This document shows positions 36,975 through 46,074 of a stretch of 64,000 nt of DNA, in pieces. The translations under genes were made by a program, and so were the position numbers. Position 1 is the stretch's first letter. The number at the start of each line of letters is the position of its first letter. The notes under the pieces were generated by a model, which did no database searches, was not told the DNA's origin, and saw only the letters and a program-made list of their open reading frames with translations. Source of the DNA: Methylobacterium aerolatum (GTDB taxonomy: Bacteria > Pseudomonadota > Alphaproteobacteria > Rhizobiales > Beijerinckiaceae); assembly GCF_022179085.1 (NCBI RefSeq), contig NZ_BPQE01000005.1, positions 62,001 through 126,000 of the forward strand, given 5' to 3'.

Positions 36975-37607
36975 ATGATACACGTTGTAAACGCCGATCA
37001 ATTCCGCAACTATCACGATTTACTCGAAGAAGCTTGGAGGCTGCGCCACCGCATCTTCGTCAAGGAAATGGGCTGGTCCGCCATCGCACGAGACGACGGG
37101 CGCGAAATCGACGAATTCGACGACGACCATGCCGTTCATTTGTTGGCCGTCGCAGATGGGGAACTCGTCGGCTATTCCCGGCTGCTGCCGACGACCCGGC
37201 CCTACGTCCTCTCAAGCCACCTGCCGGAGCTTTGCGAGGGGCCGCCGCCCTCAGCGCCCCACATCGTCGAGTGGAGCCGGATCGGTGTCTCCGAGAAGGT
37301 GCGGACGTCCGGGCGGCGGCTCAATCCCACCGCGCTCGATCTCCTGACGGCGATCGTCGAATGGGGCCTGCCGCGGGGAATTCGAGGTTTCGTCTCCGAG
37401 ATGCCGACGAGTTGGCTTCTGCGCCTTCTGCAACTGCACATCCACGCCCTGCCGCTCGGGCTGCCGCGCACGATCGACGGGGTCGAGATCGTTGCCGTGA
37501 ACGCCGGCTTTGACGAACGGAGCCTGCGCCAGTTGCAAGCCGTGCGTGGCAGCACGGAATCCGTGCTCGCCGATCATTCCCGCTCAACGATCAAGCTGGC
37601 CAGCTGA
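36975..37607 (+). CDS. Acyl-homoserine-lactone synthase
   Basis: The 210-aa LuxI-family enzyme has the invariant residues in place: Arg24, Phe28 and Trp34 (RLRHRIFVKEMGW), acidic residues at 44-49 (REIDEFDDDH), Arg69 (GYSRLLPT) and the EWSRIGV motif. It makes an acyl-HSL from S-adenosylmethionine and an acyl-ACP or acyl-CoA. Chain length cannot be read from sequence. It is divergent from its luxR partner. The next gene downstream, on the same strand, is a hypothetical starting 142 nt later. Confidence 0.94.
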   Translation: MIHVVNADQFRNYHDLLEEAWRLRHRIFVKEMGWSAIARDDGREIDEFDDDHAVHLLAVADGELVGYSRLLPTTRPYVLSSHLPELCEGPPPSAPHIVEWSRIGVSEKVRTSGRRLNPTALDLLTAIVEWGLPRGIRGFVSEMPTSWLLRLLQLHIHALPLGLPRTIDGVEIVAVNAGFDERSLRQLQAVRGSTESVLADHSRSTIKLAS

Positions 37608-37749
37608 CGGGCGGTCGCTACACGCGGTTCGGAATGGCCACGTCGGCCTTCCGAACCCGGTTATCCCGGCATCTTGAGGGTCGCCGAGGCACCCGGAAAG
37701 CGGTCTCGGAGAGAGCAGCCATGGATCCAGCGAAGCGTTGAGCCCCATC

Positions 37750-38340
37750 ATGGACGAGCCATGTGATCGCGGATTGGCCGAGGCTGCTACGCAGCGTCAG
37801 GCTGTGAACGGGGGCTCCGGTTTGGCCAAGAGCCACAGCGATATCGGAGCCATCATCGCCACGCTACTCGACCGGCGCTCCCGGTCGAAGAGAGAGGCCG
37901 ATGTCATGCGCCGCCAAGCTCAGGCCGCGCGCCGCTCGAGTCTGCGGCGCCGGGCGGCGCAAATTCAGCAATGGACCTCGGCCCGGACCCTCCTTCGAGA
38001 AGCAGTGGTCGAGATCGATGCCGAACTCACCGCGGTGGGCTGCTATCTGTCCATGTCGGACGATCGGGCGGCCTCAGCCGATCTCGCCGCGGTAGAAATC
38101 CGCCTCTTCCTCGACGGCCATCCATGTGCGACGACTCTGGACCTCACGATACGCCCCGACGGCCGGCAGGCGCATGCGGACCTGAGCGGTGACGGGGGGA
38201 TCCATCGCGGATTGCTGCCCTCCATCGCTACCGTCACTCGCGAAGACTATCGCGCTGCCATCCTCGCATATGTTGCCCGTGTGCTCACTGCCGAGAGAAG
38301 AGCCGGAGCCATCGGTTGCCACAAATGTGACTGTTTTTGA
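37750..38340 (+). CDS. Hypothetical protein downstream of luxI
   Basis: The 196-aa product starts at ATG 37750 (TTG 37738 also in frame). Residues 30-75 are Arg-rich and helical (LLDRRSRSKREADVMRRQAQ), followed by a mixed region VVEIDAELTAVGCYLSMSDD and TLDLTIRPDGRQAHADLSGD that could be a small beta-sheet domain. No family is recognised. It could be co-transcribed with luxI, but codon use is average and there is no clear ribosome-binding site. Confidence 0.5.
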   Translation: MDEPCDRGLAEAATQRQAVNGGSGLAKSHSDIGAIIATLLDRRSRSKREADVMRRQAQAARRSSLRRRAAQIQQWTSARTLLREAVVEIDAELTAVGCYLSMSDDRAASADLAAVEIRLFLDGHPCATTLDLTIRPDGRQAHADLSGDGGIHRGLLPSIATVTREDYRAAILAYVARVLTAERRAGAIGCHKCDCF

Positions 38341-38586
38341 TTGCCGATCCTGATCTCAGTTGGCGACGATTTCGCTCATATGTACGGATCTCCTCTCATG
38401 CCGGGACCACCACTGGCTCGACATCATCGAAGACACTCATTTTTTCGAAGAAATGCAAGTTTTACTGATAGATAAGGGCATTTATGCGCGCAAATTCTGT
38501 CATAGTATTATATTATGTTGCACCAATACACGCAGTAGTGGATTGTCGCTTGGAGCGTCTGCACGCCCGCGCATGGCCCAGGCACC

Positions 38587-38648
38587 ATGGTCTACAACCG
38601 GCTTGAAGACCTTCGTCGCACCGCCACGCGCTGCAACACGCTTTCACA
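38587..38648 (+). pseudogene. Inverted fragment of an IS5-type transposase C-terminus
   Basis: On the plus strand this short stretch reads VYNRLEDLRRTATRCNTL, which resembles the conserved end of IS5-type transposases (N-R-L-K-x-x-R-R-x-A-T-R-Y-x-K-L). It is in the opposite orientation to the adjoining transposase remnant on the minus strand. Confidence 0.5.
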
Positions 38649-38659
38649 CATCGACGTCT

Positions 38660-39268
38660 CTTCCCTGTTTGCCCGGGATGACGGGCGTGCCCCCCCTGTT
38701 GCGGAGGTCGGTGCGCAGCTAGTCGGCATCGTAGCCCGTGTCGGCGCTCAAGCGGCGGATCCGGCCCGGCGCCTCGGCCAGCACCGCTGGGGCAGTCGTC
38801 ACGTCGCTGGCGTTGCCCGGCGTCAGCAGGAGGACGCCGGGCCGCCCGAGGGCATCGGTGAGTGCGTGGATCTCGGTCGTTTGACCACCGCGCGACGGGC
38901 CGATGGCCTGCGCCCGCGCCCGCCTTTCCCGCCATGAGCAGACCGGTGAGCCCGGACGTAGCTGCTATCCAGCGCCGTCGCATCACCAGCCCACCCAGCC
39001 TTGGCCGGTGCGGTCAGCATCGCCTTCCAGAAGCCGCGCCGCGACCAGCGGTTGAAGCGGTTGTAGACCGTGGTGCTCGGACCCTACGCGGCCGGGCAGT
39101 CGCGCCGGCGGCAGCCTGACGTGAGCACGTGCAGGATACCCGAACCGAAGGACCGCGCAGCGAGATGATCTGCCGGTCGTCCTTCCCCTCGGGTCCGGGC
39201 TGGTCCCAGGGCATGAACGGCGCGATCACCGCCCACGGCTCGTCGCAGAGCCAGAACAGGGCCGCCAT
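38660..39268 (-). pseudogene. IS5-family transposase remnant
   Basis: Read on the minus strand: MAALFWLCDEPWAVIAPFMP, DRQIIS, a 20-nt insertion that shifts the frame (39142-39165 region), GILHVLTSGCRRRDCPAA, a TAG stop, GPSTTVYNRFNRWSRRGFWK, AKAGWAGDATALDSSYVRAH RSAHGGKGGR, a further frameshift, TEIHALTDALGRPGVLLLTP, SADTGYDAD, a second TAG and LRTDLRNRGGTPVIPGKQGR. The order is that of an IS5 (IS1031-like) DDE transposase. With two nonsense codons, two frameshifts and no proper C-terminus it is dead. Confidence 0.8.
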
Positions 39269-39280
39269 CGTCACCTCCAG

Positions 39281-39740
39281 GCCGCAAACAGCCGCCTGGA
39301 ATCACAAACTGCCAAACACTGCAATGCCTTGATCCGGTTCACACCCTAAGGGTCGGGATCGAGGGCATTTCGCCCTGCTCGCGACCAGCGCGAGGACGGC
39401 ATCACATCGCCAAGGCGCTCAGTCTCCCGTTGGCCCTTCCAATAGACCGCCATCATTACGGTAATTGGATGTGCCCAAATTTTTCGGGATTTAAACTTTA
39501 CGTATCAAGTTCTATTTCGAGATTATGTGCAGATTTATGAAATTGGACTCGGAGTTGTATATTTAGGAACCGAAAATTTTACTGCGGAGAAGCGTGATCC
39601 CGGTCCGTCATCGATCCACAACCGGACCGCTCCAGCCCGGGAGGCCCCCCCGACACCGCCCGGACATTGGCCGGGGCGGTGGCGGGGAGGGGCGGGCACG
39701 GCCGTTGACGCCCCCTCGGGCGAGGCCCTATCCCTCGTCC
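39281..39740. other. Intergenic region with an AT-rich stretch
   Basis: 460 bp between the IS5 remnant and the DUF2946 gene. About 39460-39590 is clearly AT-richer than the surroundings (e.g. TTTAAACTTTACGTATC) and may hold the promoter for the copper genes or be the edge of former foreign DNA. No gene is supported. Confidence 0.5.
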
Positions 39741-40115
39741 ATGCGCGGCTCCCGGTCGACCGGACGGGTGATTCTTCGCGCGGCCATCGTCGTGGCCGCG
39801 CTCTACGCGCTCGCCCTCCAATCGATCCTCGGTGGCGTCGCGGCGGCGGATCATGCCGGGCCGCGCCCTCGCCTCTGCGCGCAGGGGGCGGACCACGGCG
39901 GCGAACCCGGCCGGCCCGCGCCGCCGCACGCGCTGCCGCCCTGCTGCACGGCCGCCCTTCCGGCATTCCCGGCGTTAGAGCCCGATCCGGCCACGCCGGC
40001 CGTCGTCCGGCCGGTGCGGCCCTCTATCGGCCTCGCTTGGCGGAAGGAGACGGCCGGGCATCCCCGGACGTCGCCCCGTGCCCTGCCGCAGGCCCGGGGC
40101 CCGCCCACCGCCTGA
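39741..40115 (+). CDS. DUF2946 family protein
   Basis: The 124-aa product begins with a membrane/signal segment (ILRAAIVVAALYALALQSILGGVAAA), followed by LCAQGADHGGEPGRPAPPHA and PPCCTAALPA. The C-x(n)-H-x-CC arrangement is typical of DUF2946, a family usually found beside copper-handling genes. It is followed after 485 bp by a PCuAC-type copper chaperone. The start is ATG 39741, at the beginning of the hydrophobic segment. Function is probably in periplasmic metal handling (inference). Confidence 0.65.
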   Translation: MRGSRSTGRVILRAAIVVAALYALALQSILGGVAAADHAGPRPRLCAQGADHGGEPGRPAPPHALPPCCTAALPAFPALEPDPATPAVVRPVRPSIGLAWRKETAGHPRTSPRALPQARGPPTA

Positions 40116-40600
40116 GCGTTCGGCCTTCCCGGGCTAACCCCCCGCCGGGCCGTCTCGCCCGTGGGAACTGCCGAACTTCCGGACACCGTGCCCGGTCCCG
40201 CGCGCCGTCCGCGGATCGGTATCCGCCACCCGGCGTCCCGGATCGGCGCCATCTACGGCGTGTCGCCCTCGGCCGATGCCTCGATCCGGACGGAGGCGCC
40301 CGCCGGGGCTGGACCGATCGATGCGAAGACTTGGCCCCGTGCTCACTCGCACGGCCGACGTGAGAGGGCCCGAGCACGGGGCCCGCAATCTGGCAAAACC
40401 CGGCACCACGCCCGACATCCCGGTCGTGGACGAGGCCCGCCAAGGCCCGCACCGTGCCTGGCGGCCCTCCGGCCCCGGCCGCCCTCCCGGCCGGCCGGGC
40501 GCGAAACGTCTTCGGCGGTTGTCCGCGCGTCGGTTCGACGGGCACTTCCGCTCCCCCGGCCGGGGCCGTCGCCCCGCCCATCTCGAGGAAAGGTCATTCG
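40116..40600. other. 485-bp region between DUF2946 and PCuAC genes
   Basis: Several frames are open simply because of high GC (e.g. plus strand from 40161, minus strand to 40024), but their products are low-complexity Arg/Pro/Gly with no family features. I find no repeat, RNA or supported gene. Confidence 0.5.
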
Positions 40601-41107
40601 ATGCGTCAATCCCTCCGTCTCGCCCTGCTCTGTCTCACGCCGCTGCTCAGCGGGACGGCGCTGGCCGAGGACTTCAAGGCCGGGTCCCTCACCATCGGCC
40701 AGCCCTGGTCGCGGGCGACGCCCAACGGGGCGAAGGTCGCGGGCGGCTACCTCACCGTCACCAATGCCGGGACGGAGCCCGATTCGCTGACGGGCGGCAC
40801 CTTCGACGCGGCGGGCGCCGTCGAGATCCATGTCATGTCGATGGAGGGCGGGGTGATGAAGATGGCCCCGGTCGAGGGCGGCCTGACCATCAAGCCGGGC
40901 GAGACCGTGACCCTCAAGCCCGGCGGCTACCACCTGATGTTCATGGGCCTGAAGGCACCGCTGAAGAAGGGCGAGACGGTGAAGGGCACCTTGACCTTCG
41001 CCAAGGCCGGAACGGTGCCGGTGACCTATGCGGTCGAGACCCTCGCCGCCAAGGCGCCGGGCGACGCGACGGCGACGAAGGGCGGTGGCGACCACCACCA
41101 TCATTGA
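40601..41107 (+). CDS. Periplasmic copper chaperone PCuAC
   Basis: The 168-aa product has a signal peptide (about residues 1-22, ending GTALAE). The PCuAC fold shows QPWSRATPNGAKVAGGYLTV and the copper-binding H-M-x(n)-M-x(n)-H-x-M pattern: HVMSMEGGVMKM, then GYHLMFMGLK. A DHHHH tail may add another metal site. PCuAC delivers Cu(I) to the CuA or CuB site of cytochrome oxidases. GAGGAAAGG precedes the ATG at 40601. Confidence 0.93.
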   Translation: MRQSLRLALLCLTPLLSGTALAEDFKAGSLTIGQPWSRATPNGAKVAGGYLTVTNAGTEPDSLTGGTFDAAGAVEIHVMSMEGGVMKMAPVEGGLTIKPGETVTLKPGGYHLMFMGLKAPLKKGETVKGTLTFAKAGTVPVTYAVETLAAKAPGDATATKGGGDHHHH

Positions 41108-41355
41108 GGATCGGGGGCGCCGCGCGGCGCCCCACCGCTCCGCGTGACGGGGCCGGCCCGCGATCCGGGACGGCGGCGCGAGGTTTCCTCGGCTCACCCC
41201 GAACGCCGGTAGGGCGGATCCAACTCAGAATTGTTTAGATATACAAATAACAACCAGAGCATTTACTTTGAAATCCGAGGATTAATACTTTCGCATTCGA
41301 GTTCTCTGCGGTACATCGCTTCGCAACGGCCCGAACCGAAGCGGCAGGAAGCTCC

Positions 41356-42198
41356 GTGACCACTCCTCGACCCCGCCGCCCCGGCATCTACGTCGCCAGC
41401 CCCGTCTACGGCGCGTCCTGCTACATGCCCTACGTCACCGGCATGCTCTCGCTGCAGAAGGCCTGCGCCGCGGCGGGAATCGGGTTCGATTACTTCTACG
41501 TCAGCGGCACGGCGCTGCTGCACCAGCAACGCAACGTGGCCGTGGCCGCCTTCATGCACCACAGCGACCTGTCGCACCTGCTCTTCATCGATGCCGACGT
41601 GGGCTTCGAGGGGGAGGACGTGGTCCGCATGTTCCGGACGGGTCAGGAAATGGTGCTCGGGCCCTACCCGGCCAAGCACATCAACTGGGGCTCGGTGGTG
41701 CAGATGGCCCGGCAACGGCCCGACCTGCCCCCGGCCGACATCGCGCTCTACGCGGCGGATTACAGCACGAACTTTTACGGTCTGGAGGGCCAGACGAGCT
41801 TCCAGCCGAACGAGCTCAACGAGATCTTCGCGGGCGGGACGGGGCTGATGATGCTGGCCCACGGAGTCTTCACCAAGCTCGAGGCGGCCTATCCCGCCGC
41901 CCGCGGCCAGTTCCCGGACGCCTACCGCCACCTCGTGCCGGACATCGACGAGTTGGTGGAGCACTTCGCCTTCGTCACCGAGACGGACGGGCGGCTGCTC
42001 TCGGAGGATCTCACCTTCTGCAAGAAGTGGCGCGACATCGGCGGCCGCCTCTACGCGGCGCCCTGGATGCGGACCATCCATGTGGGCCCGTACTATTTCC
42101 GGGGCGAATTGCCCGCGCTCCTCGGCGCGGCCGGACGGCGGCTGGCGGAGGCCCAATCCGAATTGGAAGGGTTCGCGTCCGGGGGCGGCGCGGCCTGA
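41356..42198 (+). CDS. Glycosyltransferase-like protein (GT-A fold)
   Basis: The 280-aa protein begins at GTG 41356. It has an N-terminal strand GIYVASPVYG, a metal-binding DxD-type motif in HLLFIDADVGF near residue 79, and GGTGLMMLAHGVFTKL and SEDLTFCKKWRDIGGRLY near the C-terminus, the pattern of family 2-like glycosyltransferases whose members also occur in phages. The donor and acceptor are unknown. An AT-rich 60-bp tract upstream (about 41225-41300) probably holds its promoter. Confidence 0.75.
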   Translation: MTTPRPRRPGIYVASPVYGASCYMPYVTGMLSLQKACAAAGIGFDYFYVSGTALLHQQRNVAVAAFMHHSDLSHLLFIDADVGFEGEDVVRMFRTGQEMVLGPYPAKHINWGSVVQMARQRPDLPPADIALYAADYSTNFYGLEGQTSFQPNELNEIFAGGTGLMMLAHGVFTKLEAAYPAARGQFPDAYRHLVPDIDELVEHFAFVTETDGRLLSEDLTFCKKWRDIGGRLYAAPWMRTIHVGPYYFRGELPALLGAAGRRLAEAQSELEGFASGGGAA

Positions 42199-42299
42199 GG
42201 CCGATGGGCGCCGAGGCCGGGGACGGCGCGGCCTCGTGCATCGATCCAGTCGGAGGCGTCAGCCGAGACTGGAAAAATTGATGCAAGATCAACTAGCTC

Positions 42300-42338
42300 G
42301 TGCAGACACGCGTGAACGACGTGAGTGCGTGTCTGCAC
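42300..42338. terminator. Perfect 12-bp inverted repeat between convergent genes
   Basis: GTGCAGACACGC (42300-42311) and GCGTGTCTGCAC (42327-42338) form a perfect stem with a 15-nt loop, after the glycosyltransferase stop and abutting the NiCoT stop codon. It probably serves as a bidirectional transcript end; there is no T-tract, so rho-independent function is uncertain. Confidence 0.55.
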
Positions 42339-43420
42339 TAGCGCGGATCGGCGGGGATGGCGGCGGCGCGGTCGAAGCCGCCGAGGCGGTACACGAGGAA
42401 GGACAGGCCCCAGGCTCCGGCGAACAGGCCGACGATCCCGAAGCCGAGGAGGCCGAAGCTGTCGTTGAGGGCGCCGATCCAGCCCCAGAACGCCCCCTGC
42501 AGGCTGAGCCTGTCGGCGAGGAGGTTGAGGGCTTCGAGGGTTCCGATCCCGAGGGCGACCACCACCGACAGGGACGTGATGGTCAGGTTGTAGAACAGGC
42601 GCCGCATCGGCTGGACGGTGGCCCAGCTGTAGGCCCCGAGCATCAGCACGCCGTCGAGGGCATCGACCAGCGCCATGCCGGCGGTGAACAGGGCGGGGAA
42701 GACGAGGATCGCCCAGGGGTCGGTTCCCTTGCTCGCCTCCGCCGCCGAGAGGCCGAAGAGGCTCACCTCCGTTGCGGTGTCGAAGCCCAGGGCGAAGAGA
42801 AATCCCAGCGGGTACATGTGCCAGGGCCGGGTGATCAGCCGGAACAGCGGGCGCAGCAGGCGCGCCAGCAGGCCCTGGCCCGACAGGAGCCCGTCGAGGT
42901 CGGTCGCGGTGGCCCGCCCGGTGCGGCGAAACTCCCGGAAACCGCGCCAGATGCCGACGAGGACGACGAGGTTCACGAGGCCGATTACGATGAGGAAGCC
43001 CGCGGAGACGCCCGTGCCGATCAACGTGCCGAGCTCCCGGAACTCCGGCGGCGCGCTGAGCAGGCTCGTCGCCGCGAGGGCCAGGGCGGCGGCCGCCGCC
43101 ACCACGACGGTGGAATGGCCGAGCGCGAACCAGAGCCCCACCGAGACCGGCCGCTGGCCCGCCTGCAGCAGCTTGCGGGTCACGTTGTCGATGGCGGCGA
43201 TGTGATCGGGATCGACCGCGTGGCGCAGCCCGAAGACGTAGGCGAGGAGGGCGGTGGAGAGCAGGGCCGGGCGCTCGGCGAACAGCATCCAGGCCCAGGC
43301 CCAGGCGGCCACGTTGCCGGCGACCAGGAACAGGCCGAGGAGACCGATCCGGCGGCGGACGGATCCGGGGAAGGGCGCCTCGGGCGGAGGGTTCGGCGTC
43401 ACGTCGGTCCTTGCGATCAC
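42338..43420 (-). CDS. NiCoT family nickel/cobalt transporter
   Basis: The 360-aa protein has about eight membrane segments and the signature RHAVDPDHIAAIDNVTRK (H-A-V-D-A/P-D-H-I) in the second helix, with LGHSTVVVAAA, LGFDTATEV and ALFTAGMALVDALDG as the other NiCoT motifs. It imports Ni2+ or Co2+. The start is a GTG at 43420. It is the last gene of a minus-strand cluster after an MFS transporter and an uncharacterised protein, with a 72-nt gap. Confidence 0.93.
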   Translation of the reverse strand: MIARTDVTPNPPPEAPFPGSVRRRIGLLGLFLVAGNVAAWAWAWMLFAERPALLSTALLAYVFGLRHAVDPDHIAAIDNVTRKLLQAGQRPVSVGLWFALGHSTVVVAAAAALALAATSLLSAPPEFRELGTLIGTGVSAGFLIVIGLVNLVVLVGIWRGFREFRRTGRATATDLDGLLSGQGLLARLLRPLFRLITRPWHMYPLGFLFALGFDTATEVSLFGLSAAEASKGTDPWAILVFPALFTAGMALVDALDGVLMLGAYSWATVQPMRRLFYNLTITSLSVVVALGIGTLEALNLLADRLSLQGAFWGWIGALNDSFGLLGFGIVGLFAGAWGLSFLVYRLGGFDRAAAIPADPR

Positions 43421-43492
43421 GGGAGACGATAGGGCGCCGACGGTCGACGCGACAAGCGCGCCCGCGTCGCGGCGGGGTTCGGGATCGCCGCA

Positions 43493-44506
43493 TCAGGCAT
43501 GGCCGCGCTCCCCGTCGGCCTCGTCCCCGGCGGAGGGGGGAGGGGGGTCGTCGCCCCGCAGGAAGGCGGCCTGCACCGCCGCGGCGCGGCGGGCGCCCTG
43601 GACGTCGCGCCGCCGCAGGCCCGGTGGCCACGACGACCTGTCTCCCGCCTCGATCCCCGTTTCCGCCGCCCGCTTCACGGCGACGAGGGCCGGATCGCCC
43701 CAGACATCGAGGTGGCGCTGGAAGGCCTCCAGCCGGTCCCGCCGGAAGGGGATGCGGCGGCCCAGCATATCCTTGTAGGGATGGGCCGGGTGGATGGCCC
43801 CGCAGGGAACGAGCCCGGCCGGGATCGGGGTCGTCGCCGCATGGGTCCGCCCGGCGGAGAGGAGCTTCGGGAGGATGTGGGTGTGCGGCCCCTCGGGGCT
43901 GGTCCCGCCCGGGCCGGGGATCGGGGTGAACACCTCGATCCGGCCGATCCGCGTGAGGAACACCCGGTGCGGGCCCGCCGCGACCAGGGCCGCCGCGACG
44001 GGGCTGCCGGGGGAGAAGAGCGGTCGCCCGGCCCCCTGCCGCAGGGCGGCCAGGGTGCCGGGGTCGGCGGTGCGCACGCAGGCATCGACAGCCCGCAGGC
44101 CGAGGCCGAGATCGAACAGGATGGACCCGCGATCCTCCGGCCGGGCGGCTTCCGCATCCGGGCCGAGTTCCGTCACCGTGGCGCGCCCGGCCATGGCGCA
44201 GGCTTCCTCCGGCAGGCAGAGGGCGATGGCGTGGTTCCAACCCGAGGCGAAGGCGGTCTCGTAGGCCAGCGGTCGCAGCTCCGGCACGGGAGACAGGGCG
44301 ATGGCGCCCCGCTCCGTCGCGAGGCCGAGGCGGCCGTCGTCGATGGCCCGGGCCGCCTCGTCCGGATCGCGGACGAACTCGGCGATGGCGCCGAAGCTGC
44401 CGAGGCTCCAGGCGGTCTCGGGATCGGCCAGCAGCGTCCGCAGCAGGGCTGCCGCGTCCTCCGGCCCCCGCATCGCCGGGCCGTCGCCCTCCGGCCCGGC
44501 CCTCAT
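43493..44506 (-). CDS. Uncharacterised cytoplasmic protein coupled to MFS transporter
   Basis: The 337-aa protein has no signal or membrane segment. The centre contains GPHTHILPKLLSAGRTHAAT and PCGAIHPAHPYKD, a His-rich region; the N-terminal half is all-helical. It resembles what databases call a DUF6925-type protein, with low certainty. Its ATG overlaps the stop of the MFS gene (ATGA at 44503-44506), so the two are coupled. The nearby NiCoT gene suggests a link to metal or metal-chelate handling, which is inference. Confidence 0.7.
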   Translation of the reverse strand: MRAGPEGDGPAMRGPEDAAALLRTLLADPETAWSLGSFGAIAEFVRDPDEAARAIDDGRLGLATERGAIALSPVPELRPLAYETAFASGWNHAIALCLPEEACAMAGRATVTELGPDAEAARPEDRGSILFDLGLGLRAVDACVRTADPGTLAALRQGAGRPLFSPGSPVAAALVAAGPHRVFLTRIGRIEVFTPIPGPGGTSPEGPHTHILPKLLSAGRTHAATTPIPAGLVPCGAIHPAHPYKDMLGRRIPFRRDRLEAFQRHLDVWGDPALVAVKRAAETGIEAGDRSSWPPGLRRRDVQGARRAAAVQAAFLRGDDPPPPSAGDEADGERGHA

Positions 44507-45837
44507 TCCGCCGCCGCGCGGGCGGCGGGGGTGGCGGCGGGCGAGACTTCTGCGTCGAGGTCCTTCCCCCTCGTCTCCGGCAGCATCAGCGCGGCGATCG
44601 TGCCGACGAGGCTGAAGGCTGCGAGGTAGTAGGCCGGGGCGAGGCGGTCGCCCGTCGTCGTCACCAGCCAGTTGATCAGGAAGTTGGTGCTGCCGCCGAA
44701 GATCGAGACCGAGAGGGCGTAGACGATGGAGAGGCCGGTGCTGCGCACCGAGCGGGGCAGGGATTCGGGGATGCCGACGATGATCGCCGCCGCGTTGATC
44801 GAGGACAGGGCCGAGAGCAGGAACGTCACCGCGTAGACCGCCGCAGGCCCGGGCGAACGCAGGAGCCAGACGAAGGCCGGCACGGCGAGGACGAGGATCG
44901 CCGCCCGGGGCCAGATCATGACGGGGCGCCGCCCGTAGCGGTCCGCGAGCCAGCCGCCGAGCAGGGGGAAGGCCACCGAGGCGAGGCCCAGCGCGATGGG
45001 CACCGCCGTCGCGGCGGTCTCGCTGAGGCCGAGCGTCGCGCCGGCATAGACCGGCATGTTGGTGCCCACCGCGTTCGAGACGGTGGAGGCGGCGATGACC
45101 AGGAAGGTGAGGGCGAGGAGGCGCCCGTGGTCGCGCACGAGGCGCCGGAGGACGCCTGCCGTGGAACCCGCCGCCTGCGGATCCTCGCCCTCGCCCGCCG
45201 TCTCCGGGAGATGGCTGCGGATGATGAGCCCCACGGGCACCACGGCGAGGCCGAGGAGGAACATCACCCGCCAGCCCCAGGCGTTCATGGCGGCATCGCC
45301 GACGGAGAGAGCCAGCACGGTGGAGATCAGGCCGGCGAACAGGGCGGCGCAGCCCTGGCTGGCGATCTGCCAGCTCGCGACGAAGCCCCGGTGCCGCGGC
45401 GGCGCCGCCTCCAGGAGGTAGGCGGTGGACGGGCCGACCTCCCCGCCGAGCGCCAGCCCCTGGATCAGCCGGCCCACGATCACGATGACCTGCGCCCAGC
45501 CGCCGATCTGCGCGTAGCTCGGACAGAGGGCGAGGATCAGCATCCCCACCGCCATGAGGGCGATGGTGACGAGCATGGCCGGCTTGCGCCCGGCCCGGTC
45601 CGCCAGCGCCCCGATCACCGCGCCGCCGATCGGCCGCATGACGTAGCCGGCGCCGAACAGGGCCAGGGAGGCGAGGAGGCTGTGGCTCGCGTCCTTGGCC
45701 GGAAAGAAGGCTTCACCGATGGGCTTGGCGAAGAAGGCGTAGACGGTGAAATCGTAGAATTCGAGGGCGTTGCCGAGGACCACCGCACCCACGGCCTTGC
45801 GGTTCAGTGCGGGGTGGGCGGGGGACGCGGTATCCAT
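44503..45837 (-). CDS. MFS transporter of the metabolite:H+ symporter (MHS) type
   Basis: The 444-aa protein has twelve membrane segments. It starts KAVGAVVLGNALEFYDFTVY, typical of the citrate/tricarballylate/shikimate MHS group, with GALADRAGRKPAM and GGWLADRYGRRPVM loops and RLIQGLALGGEVGPS. The substrate is probably an organic acid, possibly a metal-citrate complex considering the NiCoT gene downstream. ATG 45837 is chosen; the frame is open further upstream but that part looks non-coding. Confidence 0.88.
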   Translation of the reverse strand: MDTASPAHPALNRKAVGAVVLGNALEFYDFTVYAFFAKPIGEAFFPAKDASHSLLASLALFGAGYVMRPIGGAVIGALADRAGRKPAMLVTIALMAVGMLILALCPSYAQIGGWAQVIVIVGRLIQGLALGGEVGPSTAYLLEAAPPRHRGFVASWQIASQGCAALFAGLISTVLALSVGDAAMNAWGWRVMFLLGLAVVPVGLIIRSHLPETAGEGEDPQAAGSTAGVLRRLVRDHGRLLALTFLVIAASTVSNAVGTNMPVYAGATLGLSETAATAVPIALGLASVAFPLLGGWLADRYGRRPVMIWPRAAILVLAVPAFVWLLRSPGPAAVYAVTFLLSALSSINAAAIIVGIPESLPRSVRSTGLSIVYALSVSIFGGSTNFLINWLVTTTGDRLAPAYYLAAFSLVGTIAALMLPETRGKDLDAEVSPAATPAARAAAE

Positions 45838-46074
45838 CGGGTGTCGTCTCCGTCCGGTCGGGTCGAGGGGAGGGGCGTGCCGACGGACCCTCCCTGTCCA
45901 GCTCAGCGATCTAGCGCGCCGCGCCGCGTTTGGGGATGGCCCGAACGGCCACGATCGCAGGCTCCTCCGAGCCGGGGCACCGCGTCTCCACAATCGTACG
46001 GAGAAGAGGCTGGACAGGAGCCGGGACACTCACTATACCCCGCCCGTCCGCAGCCGAGCACGGCACCGGACGAT

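Noticed and set aside
40161-40790. Open plus-strand frame between the copper genes
   Set aside because: Overlaps the PCuAC start in another frame, product is Arg/Pro-rich without motifs.
43421-43492. Cobalamin or Ni/Co riboswitch before the NiCoT gene
   Set aside because: The 72-nt gap is too short and lacks the conserved boxes of those riboswitches.
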